NCBI GenBank assembly: GCA_027489195.1
Contig: JAIYAG010000359.1
Location: 1 to 7,688 of the forward strand
DNA length: 7,688 nucleotides
Reading direction: 5' to 3'
DNA from: Burkholderiales bacterium
Lineage (GTDB): Bacteria > Pseudomonadota > Gammaproteobacteria > Burkholderiales > Burkholderiaceae_E
In this document: positions 1 through 6,145 of the stretch, one piece after another
How positions within the stretch are numbered: the stretch's first letter is position 1
How the letters are laid out: every line of letters starts with the position of its first letter
Translations under genes and position numbers: made by a program
Notes under the pieces: generated by a model
Seen by the model: the letters and a program-made list of their open reading frames with translations, nothing else
The model's database searches: none
What the model was told of the DNA's origin: nothing

Positions 1-788
1 CCGGCGTGGACCGGCTCTACGGCTTCGCGCGCTCGCTCGATTCGCATGTCGACGGCGCCTCGTCCGGCACGCGCCTGGCCGGCCGCCCGCCCGCGGCGTC
101 GCCGGGGACCGACGGCCCGCGGATCGTCACGACCACGGGCCACCGGATCGCGTTCGAGCATGTGACGCTCGAGACGCCGGACCGCGCGCGCACGCTGGTC
201 GTCGACCTGAGCCTCGCCGTCGAGCCCGGCCGCGGGCTGCTGATCGCGGGGGGCAGCGGCGGCGGCAAGAGCTCGCTGCTGCGCGCGGTGGCGGGGCTGT
301 GGACCGCCGGCAGCGGGTGCATCGAGCGACCGGGCCCCGAGCAGCTGATGTTCCTGCCGCAGCAGCCTTACATGGCGCTCGGCACGCTGCGCGACCAGCT
401 GCTGTATCCGGACCGGGGCCGTCCGGTCGATGACGCCGCGCTGCACGCGCTGCTCGCCCGCGTGAACCTCGGCGAGCTCGCCGAGCGATCGGGCGGGCTC
501 GCGGCGGTGCACGACTGGGCCCGGGTGCTGTCGATCGGCGAGCAGCAGCGGCTGGCGTTCGCCCGGGTGCTGCTCGCCGAGCCGCGCTACGCGATGCTCG
601 ACGAGGCGACCAGCGCGCTCGACACGGCCAACGAGGAACATCTGTACCGGGCGCTCGCGCTGACGCGGACGACACCGGTGAGCGTCAGCCACCGGCCGGG
701 CGTGGTGCGCTTCCACGCCGACGTGCTCGAGCTGCCGGGCGACGGCAGCTGGCGGCGGCTGCCGGCCGACGGCTACCGGCTGGACTGA
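1..788 (+). CDS. ABC transporter ATP-binding/permease protein, YddA/SbmA (ABCD-like) type, 5'-truncated
   Basis: This is the C-terminal part of an exporter-type ABC protein; the membrane domain lies outside the window. The frame is already open at base 3. The GTG at 6 is an internal Val, not a start. Numbering residues from that codon, 1-12 (RLYGFARSLD) match the linker that follows the membrane domain in the COG4178 family. The ATPase domain fills about 46-245. It has Walker A GGSGGGKS at 82-89, a Q-loop at LPQQPY (117-122), the signature LSIGEQQRLAFAR at 175-187, Walker B YAMLDE at 195-200, the D-loop SALD, and the switch His in SVSHR (H229). Every ATPase motif is intact, so the domain should hydrolyse ATP on the inner face of the cytoplasmic membrane. 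Family members fuse permease and ATPase and work as homodimers. The substrate cannot be read from this fragment; peptide-, cobalamin- and fatty-acyl-type cargoes are known among relatives. The gene ends 23 bases from the stop of the convergent DUF1631 gene. Confidence 0.93.
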   Translation, partial: GVDRLYGFARSLDSHVDGASSGTRLAGRPPAASPGTDGPRIVTTTGHRIAFEHVTLETPDRARTLVVDLSLAVEPGRGLLIAGGSGGGKSSLLRAVAGLWTAGSGCIERPGPEQLMFLPQQPYMALGTLRDQLLYPDRGRPVDDAALHALLARVNLGELAERSGGLAAVHDWARVLSIGEQQRLAFARVLLAEPRYAMLDEATSALDTANEEHLYRALALTRTTPVSVSHRPGVVRFHADVLELPGDGSWRRLPADGYRLD

Positions 789-811
789 CCCGGGCGCGCG
801 GCGACGGGCCG

Positions 812-3800
812 CTATGCGTCGGCGTCGGCGGTCGTCGCGGCCGTCGCGGCCGACGGCTCGGAGGCGAGGATCAGCGTGTCGGTCGCGTCGGCGAGCGCAT
901 CGATCCGGCAGGCGGCGTGGATCACCCAGCCCTGGGCGTAGTCGATGCCGATCGCACGCAGCATGTCGAGGATCTCGTGGTTCTCGACGTACTCGGCGAC
1001 GGTGCGCATCCCGAGCGAGCGGGCGACCTCGTGCATCGAGCGCACCATCGCCAGGTCGCTCGGATTCGTCGCGATGTCGCGCACGAACGAGCCGTCGATC
1101 TTCAGCACGTCGGTGCGCAGGTTCTTCAGGTGCGCGTAGGACGCGTAGCCGCTGCCGAAGTCGTCGAGCGAGAGCCGGCAGCCGTAGCGCCGGACCTGCC
1201 GGATGAAGTCCTGCGCCGCGCCGTAGCACGCGATCGCGGAGCTCTCGGTCAGCTCGAAGGTCAGCTTGGCGGCGTCGGGGCCGAGGCGTCCGAGCCGCTG
1301 GTGCAGGAACCCCAGGATGTCCGGGCTGTCGAGCGAGCGCGGCGAGACGTTGATCGCGAACCCGCCGATCGCGTCGAAGACGGCGGGGTTCGCGTCGATC
1401 CAGTCGAGCGTGTGCCGCATCACCCACAGGTCCAGCTCGTGGGAGCGCTTGAGCCGCTCGACCGCGGCGACGAAGTCCGAGGGATCGGCGGGGCCGTCGG
1501 CCGCATCGATCCCCAGCAGGACCTCGAAGTACGGCACCAGCGCAGCGTCGCCGCCGATGGGCTGGATGCGCTGGCAGCGCAGGAAGAGCCCGTCGCCCTC
1601 GAGCAGCCGGTCCAGTCGGCCGGCCCAGTCGATGAGCGACTCCTGGCTGCGCAGCTCGCGGCTGCTGCGCTCGTGGACCTGTACCCGGTTGCGGCCCTGC
1701 TCGCGGGCGGCGGCGCAGGCCGACTCGGCGCGGCCGATCGCCTCCTCGGGCTCGTCGCGCCCCGGCACGAAGCGTGCGAGCCCGATGTGCACGCCGATCC
1801 GGTAGCGCTCCTCGCCGTGCTCGAACGGATGGTCGCGCAGCCGCTCGAGCAGCGCGGCCGCGGCGGGCTCGCCGTCGACGCCGTCCCGGGCCGGGACGGC
1901 GAACGCGAGCGTGTCGTCGCCATGGCTCGCCAGCTGCGCGTCGGGTCCGAGCGCCTCGCGCGCCTGCTCGGCGAGCACGCGCAGCAGCGACTCGGCCGCA
2001 TCGACGCCGCAGCGCGCCCCGACCATGCGCAGCGTGTCGAACTGCACCAGCCCGATCCAGCGCTCGTGCGCCGCCGCGTGCGGCGTGCCGTCGATGCGGG
2101 CGAGCGAAGCGAGGAAGCCGCGGCGGTTCGGCAGCCCGGTGACCGGATCGCACTGCGCGCGCTGGCGCAGCGCCTGCCATCCCTCGTCGAGCAGGTCGAG
2201 CTCGGAGCGCTCGAGCAGGGGGCGGTTCCGGTCGGTGCAGGGCCGCATCCGACCGGCCTCGACCTCGCGCCCGACCGCGCCGAGGGTCAGCTCGTGACGC
2301 TCGCTCGCCGAGCGGCTCGCGAACCCGCAGGCGCGCGGCGGCGTGCTGAGCCAGACCAGCTGCATCGCGCGCGCGCCGCCCTCGGCATCGAGCTGCCACC
2401 AGTCGCCGATGCGCAGGCGGCGGGCAAACTCGGGGTCGGCGTCTTCGGGCTCGGCCTGCGGCACCGGCAGCGGCGTGCCGCCCGCCACCGGGCCGTGCCG
2501 CTCGACGGCATCGAGCGCGGTCGCCAGCGCCGAGAGGCAGGCGTCGATGCGATCGGGCTCGGTGCCGATCGCGCGCAGGATCGGCTCGATCTCGGTGTCC
2601 AGCGCGCGGCGCGCGTCGGCCGGCGCGACATCGCGCTCGCCCGACAGCGCGTCGACCAGGCGCACGAGCGTGGCGAGCGCGCGCTCGGTCGTGCCGCCCG
2701 ACGCGCCGCCGCGGATCTCGGCGAGCATCATCGACTGGGTCCAGCCGCACTCCAGCAGGCCCTGGACGGCCGGGGGCACGCGGCGGCCGCCGAGCCGCGC
2801 GGCGAGCGCGGCATCGACGCGGCGCCGCGCGGCACGCACGCCCTCGCGGGCCTCGAACGCCTGCTGAAGCCGCTCCACGCGATGCCGCCGGGCCTCGCGG
2901 ATCGGCCCGAGCAGGCGCTCCAGGACGCGGGCATTGCGCTCGAGGACCGCCGGGTCGCGGCCGACCTCGGCGGCCACCCGCTCGACCATCCGGTTCAGCA
3001 GCCGGTCGAGCTTCGGATCCTCGAAGCGGCCGCGGTCGTCGGTGGCGATCGAGCACTGCTCGATCAGGTCGACGAGCCGACGGCCCGGATGGATGCGCGA
3101 GGCCAGGAAGGCCGGGTCGCGCAGCGCGAGCCGCAGCAGCGGCGCCTCGAGGCGGCGCAGCAGCCGGCGGACCGCGGTGTCGGCGTCCGGCTCGGACAGC
3201 GCGCGGCCGATCAGGCCGGTCGCCGACTCGATCGTGCGGCGCTGCGCGGGCGCGATCGGCAGCGCGTCCAGGGCCAGGGTCAGCCGCTCGCTGAGCGCCG
3301 GGCCCGCTGCGTCCGCGGCGGGCACGCCACCGGCGGTCGGCGCGGTCGCCGCGGCCAGCAGCGCGTCGAGCAGGCCGGGCAGCGCGGACGGGTCGGCGGG
3401 CACGGGCACCGGATCGGTCGTCGCGGACCCGCCGTCCGACGCGCCGGCGGAGCGGGCGGGGGTGCGCTCGAGGCGCAGGCGCCCGACCAGTTCGAGCAGG
3501 CTGTGCGTGTCCGGCGACTCGGCCGCGGACCGGGCGGCGGGCGATGCGATGGACGGCTGTGCCCGGGCCGCGACGCGCGGCACGGCGCGGACGGCGGAGC
3601 CCGGTGCGGCGGCAGCGGTGGGGGTGGCGGCGGGGGCGGTGGCGGCGGTGGGGGCGGCAGCGGTGGCGGTCGCGGCGGTCGCGGTGGCGGCAGCGGCGGT
3701 CCCTTTGGCAGCGGCGGCGGTGGCCCCTGTGGCAGCGCTGACCGAAGCGGCCCCAGCGCCCGCAGGGCCCGGCGCGCTCGCGGCCGCGACGGCGGCCCGC

Positions 3801-4837
3801 TCGGTCCCCGCCTCGCCCGACGGCTCGGTCCGCGGCCGCGCCGCGCGACGCACGATCCGCCGGGCCGTGCGCGGCTCGTCGAGCGGGGCCAGCACCTGGT
3901 TCAGCGCGTCGTAGAGTGCGGTGCACTCGGTCCGGAGCGCCTCGCCGAAGGTCTCGAAGACGACCACCCGGACCGGCGTCGGCAGCTCCAGCGGCTCGAT
4001 CGCCTGCTGGAACGCCCGCATGATCGCCTCCGGGCCGAAGGGATCGCTGACCCGGTCGAGGGGCAGCACGCGCAGCGTGCCGTAGCGCCGGCGCAGATCG
4101 GCGAGCGGCAGGCTGTGGTCGGACTCGATCCGCTGGACCACGGCCGACAGGCTCAGCCACTCCTCGAACTGCGCCTCGTCGACGAGGGCCAGCGCGGTCG
4201 GCATCTCGTCGAGCGGCGCCTCGGCGCGGCGGCGGTTCGGATGGCGCATCGCCTCGCGCAGCGCGGCGTCGAAGCGCGACGCGACGCCGGCGCGGTCATG
4301 GCGCACCCGGTGCGCGGCGCCGGCGAACTCGCTGCGCAGCGTCACCCCCTGGAGCATGCCGACCGCGGCGTCCAGGGCGGCCGGCAGCGCGGACAGGAAT
4401 CCCTTGAGCACCTCGTTGAGCGAGGCCGCGTACTGCCGCTGGCAGGCGCGCTGCATGACCTGCCGGGCGCTCGCCGTGGCCGCCGGCGGGTTCGGCGGTT
4501 CCGCGGACGTCGCGGCGGCGCGGGCCGCGACCGCGGCGGCGTGCAGGACCGCGAGGGCCGCTTCGGGCAGCGAGCTCACCTGCAGCCCGAGCCCGGCCTC
4601 GTCCACCCGCGCGACCACCGCCTGCAGCACGGGGCCGCCGTCGAGCGCGAGTTCCACCACCTCGCCGCGCACCAGGCGCGCCGCCGCCGCCCGGTCGGTG
4701 TCCCCGTCGGGCACGGCGAGCAGGCCGGTCAGGCAGTAGTCGCGCACCTGCACCCGCGTGACGCCGCCCACCGCGCGGACCCGGGCATCCAGTCGGGTCG
4801 CGAGGCGCGAGTAGCGGCGCTGTTCGGTGCGTGCCAT
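812..4837 (-). CDS. PilZ-like / DUF1631 / degenerate GGDEF / EAL fusion protein, 1341 aa
   Basis: This is a large multidomain protein, probably a cytoplasmic c-di-GMP regulator; no signal peptide or membrane segment is visible. Residues 4-97 resemble PilZ, with RxxxR at 7-11 and DYCLTG at 33-38 in place of D/NxSxxG. Residues about 125-875 are DUF1631. Recognisable blocks are FEEWLSLS near 224, DPFGPEAIMRAF at 265-276, the LLRRLEAPLLRLALRDPAF segment at 559-577, HPGRRL at 583-588 and GDWWQLD at 811-817. An Ala/Thr/Pro-rich linker (about 335-440) splits DUF1631. A GGDEF domain (about 890-1056) begins with DPVTGLPNRRGF but has SHGDD (971-975) at the GGDEF site, so cyclase activity is unlikely. 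An EAL domain (about 1075-1325) has E1105 (EVL), N1163, E1195, D1225/D1226, K1246, E1282 and Q1302. The start at 4837 (MARTEQRR) is preferred because the open frame upstream to 5047 encodes low-complexity, Arg-rich sequence without domain character, and PilZ begins directly after this Met. No good Shine-Dalgarno is visible. The target of DUF1631 is unknown. Confidence 0.9.
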   Translation of the reverse strand: MARTEQRRYSRLATRLDARVRAVGGVTRVQVRDYCLTGLLAVPDGDTDRAAAARLVRGEVVELALDGGPVLQAVVARVDEAGLGLQVSSLPEAALAVLHAAAVAARAAATSAEPPNPPAATASARQVMQRACQRQYAASLNEVLKGFLSALPAALDAAVGMLQGVTLRSEFAGAAHRVRHDRAGVASRFDAALREAMRHPNRRRAEAPLDEMPTALALVDEAQFEEWLSLSAVVQRIESDHSLPLADLRRRYGTLRVLPLDRVSDPFGPEAIMRAFQQAIEPLELPTPVRVVVFETFGEALRTECTALYDALNQVLAPLDEPRTARRIVRRAARPRTEPSGEAGTERAAVAAASAPGPAGAGAASVSAATGATAAAAKGTAAAATATAATATAAAPTAATAPAATPTAAAAPGSAVRAVPRVAARAQPSIASPAARSAAESPDTHSLLELVGRLRLERTPARSAGASDGGSATTDPVPVPADPSALPGLLDALLAAATAPTAGGVPAADAAGPALSERLTLALDALPIAPAQRRTIESATGLIGRALSEPDADTAVRRLLRRLEAPLLRLALRDPAFLASRIHPGRRLVDLIEQCSIATDDRGRFEDPKLDRLLNRMVERVAAEVGRDPAVLERNARVLERLLGPIREARRHRVERLQQAFEAREGVRAARRRVDAALAARLGGRRVPPAVQGLLECGWTQSMMLAEIRGGASGGTTERALATLVRLVDALSGERDVAPADARRALDTEIEPILRAIGTEPDRIDACLSALATALDAVERHGPVAGGTPLPVPQAEPEDADPEFARRLRIGDWWQLDAEGGARAMQLVWLSTPPRACGFASRSASERHELTLGAVGREVEAGRMRPCTDRNRPLLERSELDLLDEGWQALRQRAQCDPVTGLPNRRGFLASLARIDGTPHAAAHERWIGLVQFDTLRMVGARCGVDAAESLLRVLAEQAREALGPDAQLASHGDDTLAFAVPARDGVDGEPAAAALLERLRDHPFEHGEERYRIGVHIGLARFVPGRDEPEEAIGRAESACAAAREQGRNRVQVHERSSRELRSQESLIDWAGRLDRLLEGDGLFLRCQRIQPIGGDAALVPYFEVLLGIDAADGPADPSDFVAAVERLKRSHELDLWVMRHTLDWIDANPAVFDAIGGFAINVSPRSLDSPDILGFLHQRLGRLGPDAAKLTFELTESSAIACYGAAQDFIRQVRRYGCRLSLDDFGSGYASYAHLKNLRTDVLKIDGSFVRDIATNPSDLAMVRSMHEVARSLGMRTVAEYVENHEILDMLRAIGIDYAQGWVIHAACRIDALADATDTLILASEPSAATAATTADADA
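3602..3727 (-). repeat. Low-complexity GC repeat encoding an Ala/Thr/Pro linker
   Basis: This is a run of irregular GCC/GCG/ACC-type triplets inside the DUF1631 fusion gene. It encodes residues 371-412, almost entirely Ala with interspersed Thr and Pro. The wider Ala-rich stretch covers about residues 335-440. The plus strand here is G-rich, with three runs of five G (3620-3624, 3632-3636, 3650-3654) and many GG steps, so the template strand could fold into G-quadruplex-like structure. The protein segment is probably a flexible spacer between the two conserved parts of DUF1631. Such tracts tend to vary in length between strains by slippage, but variation cannot be seen from one sequence. Confidence 0.8.
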
Positions 4838-4991
4838 CGATGGGTCGTTTCTGCGCGGCGACTGGCCGCGGCGTGGGTCGGGAGGGGCGAGGGCGCGGGC
4901 CGCCGTGTCGTGCGGCCGATGCCCGTCGAAAACGAGTGTGCCGGGCCGGACACGGTGCGCAGCGCCCGCACGGGGCCCGAAGGCACGGGCG

Positions 4992-5014
4992 GGCCGCCGG
5001 GCCGACCGGCGGCC
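4992..5014. repeat. Perfect inverted repeat in the gap between the permease and DUF1631 genes
   Basis: GGCCGCCGG (4992-5000) and CCGGCGGCC (5006-5014) form a 9-bp all-GC stem with a 5-base loop. The repeat lies 56 bases after the stop of the permease gene on the minus strand and about 155 bases before the start of the DUF1631 gene. It could stop or slow transcription leaving the permease gene, but no T-run follows it, so it is not a standard intrinsic terminator. A weaker repeat, CCGGCC/GGCCGG at 5027-5044 with a 6-base loop, lies beside it. The rest of the 232-base gap (4838-5069) shows no convincing promoter, RNA gene or short gene. Short GC stems also arise by chance at this base composition. 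Confidence 0.4.
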
Positions 5015-5069
5015 GATCTGCAGCGACCGGCCGTCGCCGGCCGGCAACGCGCCCGACCCGGGCGCCGCC

Positions 5070-6002
5070 CTAAGTCCCGGCGCTCGCGCGCCGCTCGATC
5101 GCCTCGCGCCGCGCGATCCAGATCGTCGAGGCGACGATGATCGCGCCGCCCGCCATGGTGTTGAAGGTCGGCGAGTCGCCGAACAGCGCCAGGCCGAGCA
5201 GCGAGGACCAGACCAGGTCGAGGAAGCGGACCGGCTGCATCGCCGAGATGTCGCCGAGCGAGAACGCCCGCGTCATCGCGATGTGCGCCGCGCTGCCGAG
5301 CAGCCCGCAGACGAGGAACGCGCCCCACTGGAACGCGGTCGGCGCCTCCCAGAACGGCAGCGCGAGCGGCAGCGCGAGCAGCGTGACCACCAGGTTCTGC
5401 CAGGTGACGATCACCGCCGGCGAGTCGTGCTTCGTCAGTGCCTTGTTGATGAGGAACGAGGCCGCGAAGAACGGCGAGGAGGCGAGCATCACCAGGCTCC
5501 AGACGCCGGCCTCGCCGCCGCGCAGGTGCGGCCAGACGACGACGGACACACCCGCGAAGCCGACGGCGGCCGCGGCCCAGCGCGCGGCGGTCACCCGCTC
5601 GCGCAGCACCAGCGCGGCACCGGCCAGCACGAAGATCGGCGAGGTGAACAGGATCGCGGTCATGTCGGCGAGCGGCACGTGCGGCAGCGCGACGAAGAAC
5701 AGCGTGAGCGCCGCGGTGTGGATGACGCCGCGCCAGAGCTGGCCCGGCAGGCGGTTCGGGCGGTACGCGGCGAGGCCCGCGCGCATCACCCAGGGCAGCA
5801 TCACCGCCAGGCCGAACAGGTAGCGCAGGAACTGCGCCTGGAACGGCGACATCTCGGCGGTCATGCGCTTCATCAGCGCGTTCATCGTCACCAGCAGCAG
5901 GCCGCCGAGCGCCATCCACATCATGCCGCGCAGCGTCGCCGAGCGGCGCGCGGTCTGGGCGGACGCTGGGCCCGCGGGGGCGACCTCGGGGTGGGCGGAC
6001 AT
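5070..6002 (-). CDS. EamA-family (DMT superfamily) permease, 310 aa
   Basis: This is an inner-membrane transporter of the drug/metabolite type with two EamA repeats, which predicts ten membrane helices. By eye the helices fall near 27-44, 55-75, 90-107, 112-133, 141-157, 166-187, 197-217, 224-246, 253-274 and 282-298. Repeat 1 ends with the typical LRERVTAARW at 133-142 followed by a Gly-rich helix. Repeat 2 ends with ALFGDSPTF at 272-280, where FGD replaces the common FGE, and then a final AGGAIIVAS helix. The length of 310 is normal for the family. The start at 6002 (MSAHPEVAP) is chosen because upstream codons to 6107 encode Arg/Pro-rich sequence with no membrane character. Met27, Met28 and Met30 are less likely alternatives. 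Family members export or import amino acids, metabolites or S-adenosylmethionine, and the substrate here cannot be assigned. The gene is divergent from the CoA-transferase. Confidence 0.93.
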   Translation of the reverse strand: MSAHPEVAPAGPASAQTARRSATLRGMMWMALGGLLLVTMNALMKRMTAEMSPFQAQFLRYLFGLAVMLPWVMRAGLAAYRPNRLPGQLWRGVIHTAALTLFFVALPHVPLADMTAILFTSPIFVLAGAALVLRERVTAARWAAAAVGFAGVSVVVWPHLRGGEAGVWSLVMLASSPFFAASFLINKALTKHDSPAVIVTWQNLVVTLLALPLALPFWEAPTAFQWGAFLVCGLLGSAAHIAMTRAFSLGDISAMQPVRFLDLVWSSLLGLALFGDSPTFNTMAGGAIIVASTIWIARREAIERRASAGT

Positions 6003-6011
6003 GCTGCGGCC

Positions 6012-6017
6012 ATGGTA
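6012..6017 (-). promoter_or_regulatory. Possible -10 element for the permease gene (short-leader type)
   Basis: Read on the minus strand, TACCAT matches four of six positions of TATAAT and ends nine bases before the chosen ATG at 6002. Transcription from it would begin about two to three bases before the start codon, giving an almost leaderless mRNA. That would fit the lack of a clear Shine-Dalgarno sequence. No good -35 is visible at the usual distance. Short AT-rich hexamers can occur by chance, so this is only a candidate. Confidence 0.25.
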
Positions 6018-6065
6018 CGCCCGGCCCGGCCTCCGTTCGAAGGCGGCGTTCCGGATGCGGCCCCG

Positions 6066-6084
6066 GCCTGCAGCGGCGGCAGGC
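6066..6084. repeat. Small dyad and direct repeats in the divergent intergenic region
   Basis: GCCTGC (6066-6071) and GCAGGC (6079-6084) form a 6-bp dyad with a 7-base centre. It sits in the 143-base gap between the divergent permease and CoA-transferase genes. GCGGCCCCG also occurs twice in the same direction, at 6057-6065 and 6083-6091, around this dyad. Position and symmetry would suit a regulator binding site shared by both genes, but no regulator gene is in the window. In DNA this GC-rich, such repeats have a real chance of being accidental. Confidence 0.25.
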
Positions 6085-6133
6085 GGCCCCGTCCTGCGGC
6101 CCTCCAAGCCGCACGCTCGTCACGCGGCTGGCG

Positions 6134-6139
6134 GACAAT
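6134..6139 (+). promoter_or_regulatory. Possible -10 element for the CoA-transferase gene (leaderless type)
   Basis: GACAAT matches four of six positions of TATAAT and ends six bases before the ATG at 6146. Initiation about seven bases downstream would fall at or next to the A of the start codon, so the mRNA could be leaderless. No Shine-Dalgarno sequence precedes this ATG, which is consistent. No -35 match is visible 16-18 bases upstream. The candidate rests on position and on being one of the few AT-containing patches in the region. Confidence 0.3.
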
Positions 6140-6145
6140 CGGACG

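Noticed and set aside
789..811. A bidirectional terminator between the convergent ABC and DUF1631 genes
   Set aside because: The 23-base gap is GC-rich, with only a weak CCCG/CGGG pairing and no T-run on either side, so no terminator can be supported.
4838..5047. A 70-residue N-terminal extension of the DUF1631 fusion protein
   Set aside because: The extra residues are Arg/Pro-rich with no domain pattern, and the PilZ-like domain begins directly after the Met at 4837. The extension would also fill most of the intergenic gap, including the hairpin.
917..5140. A 1407-codon open frame on the plus strand, antisense to almost the whole DUF1631 fusion gene
   Set aside because: It is in exact codon register with the minus-strand gene, so it stays open whenever TTA, CTA and TCA codons are absent, as expected in a GC-biased gene. 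Its translation shows no domain and is rich in His/Arg/Gly, including a long Gly run. The minus strand has clear EAL, GGDEF and DUF1631 motifs.
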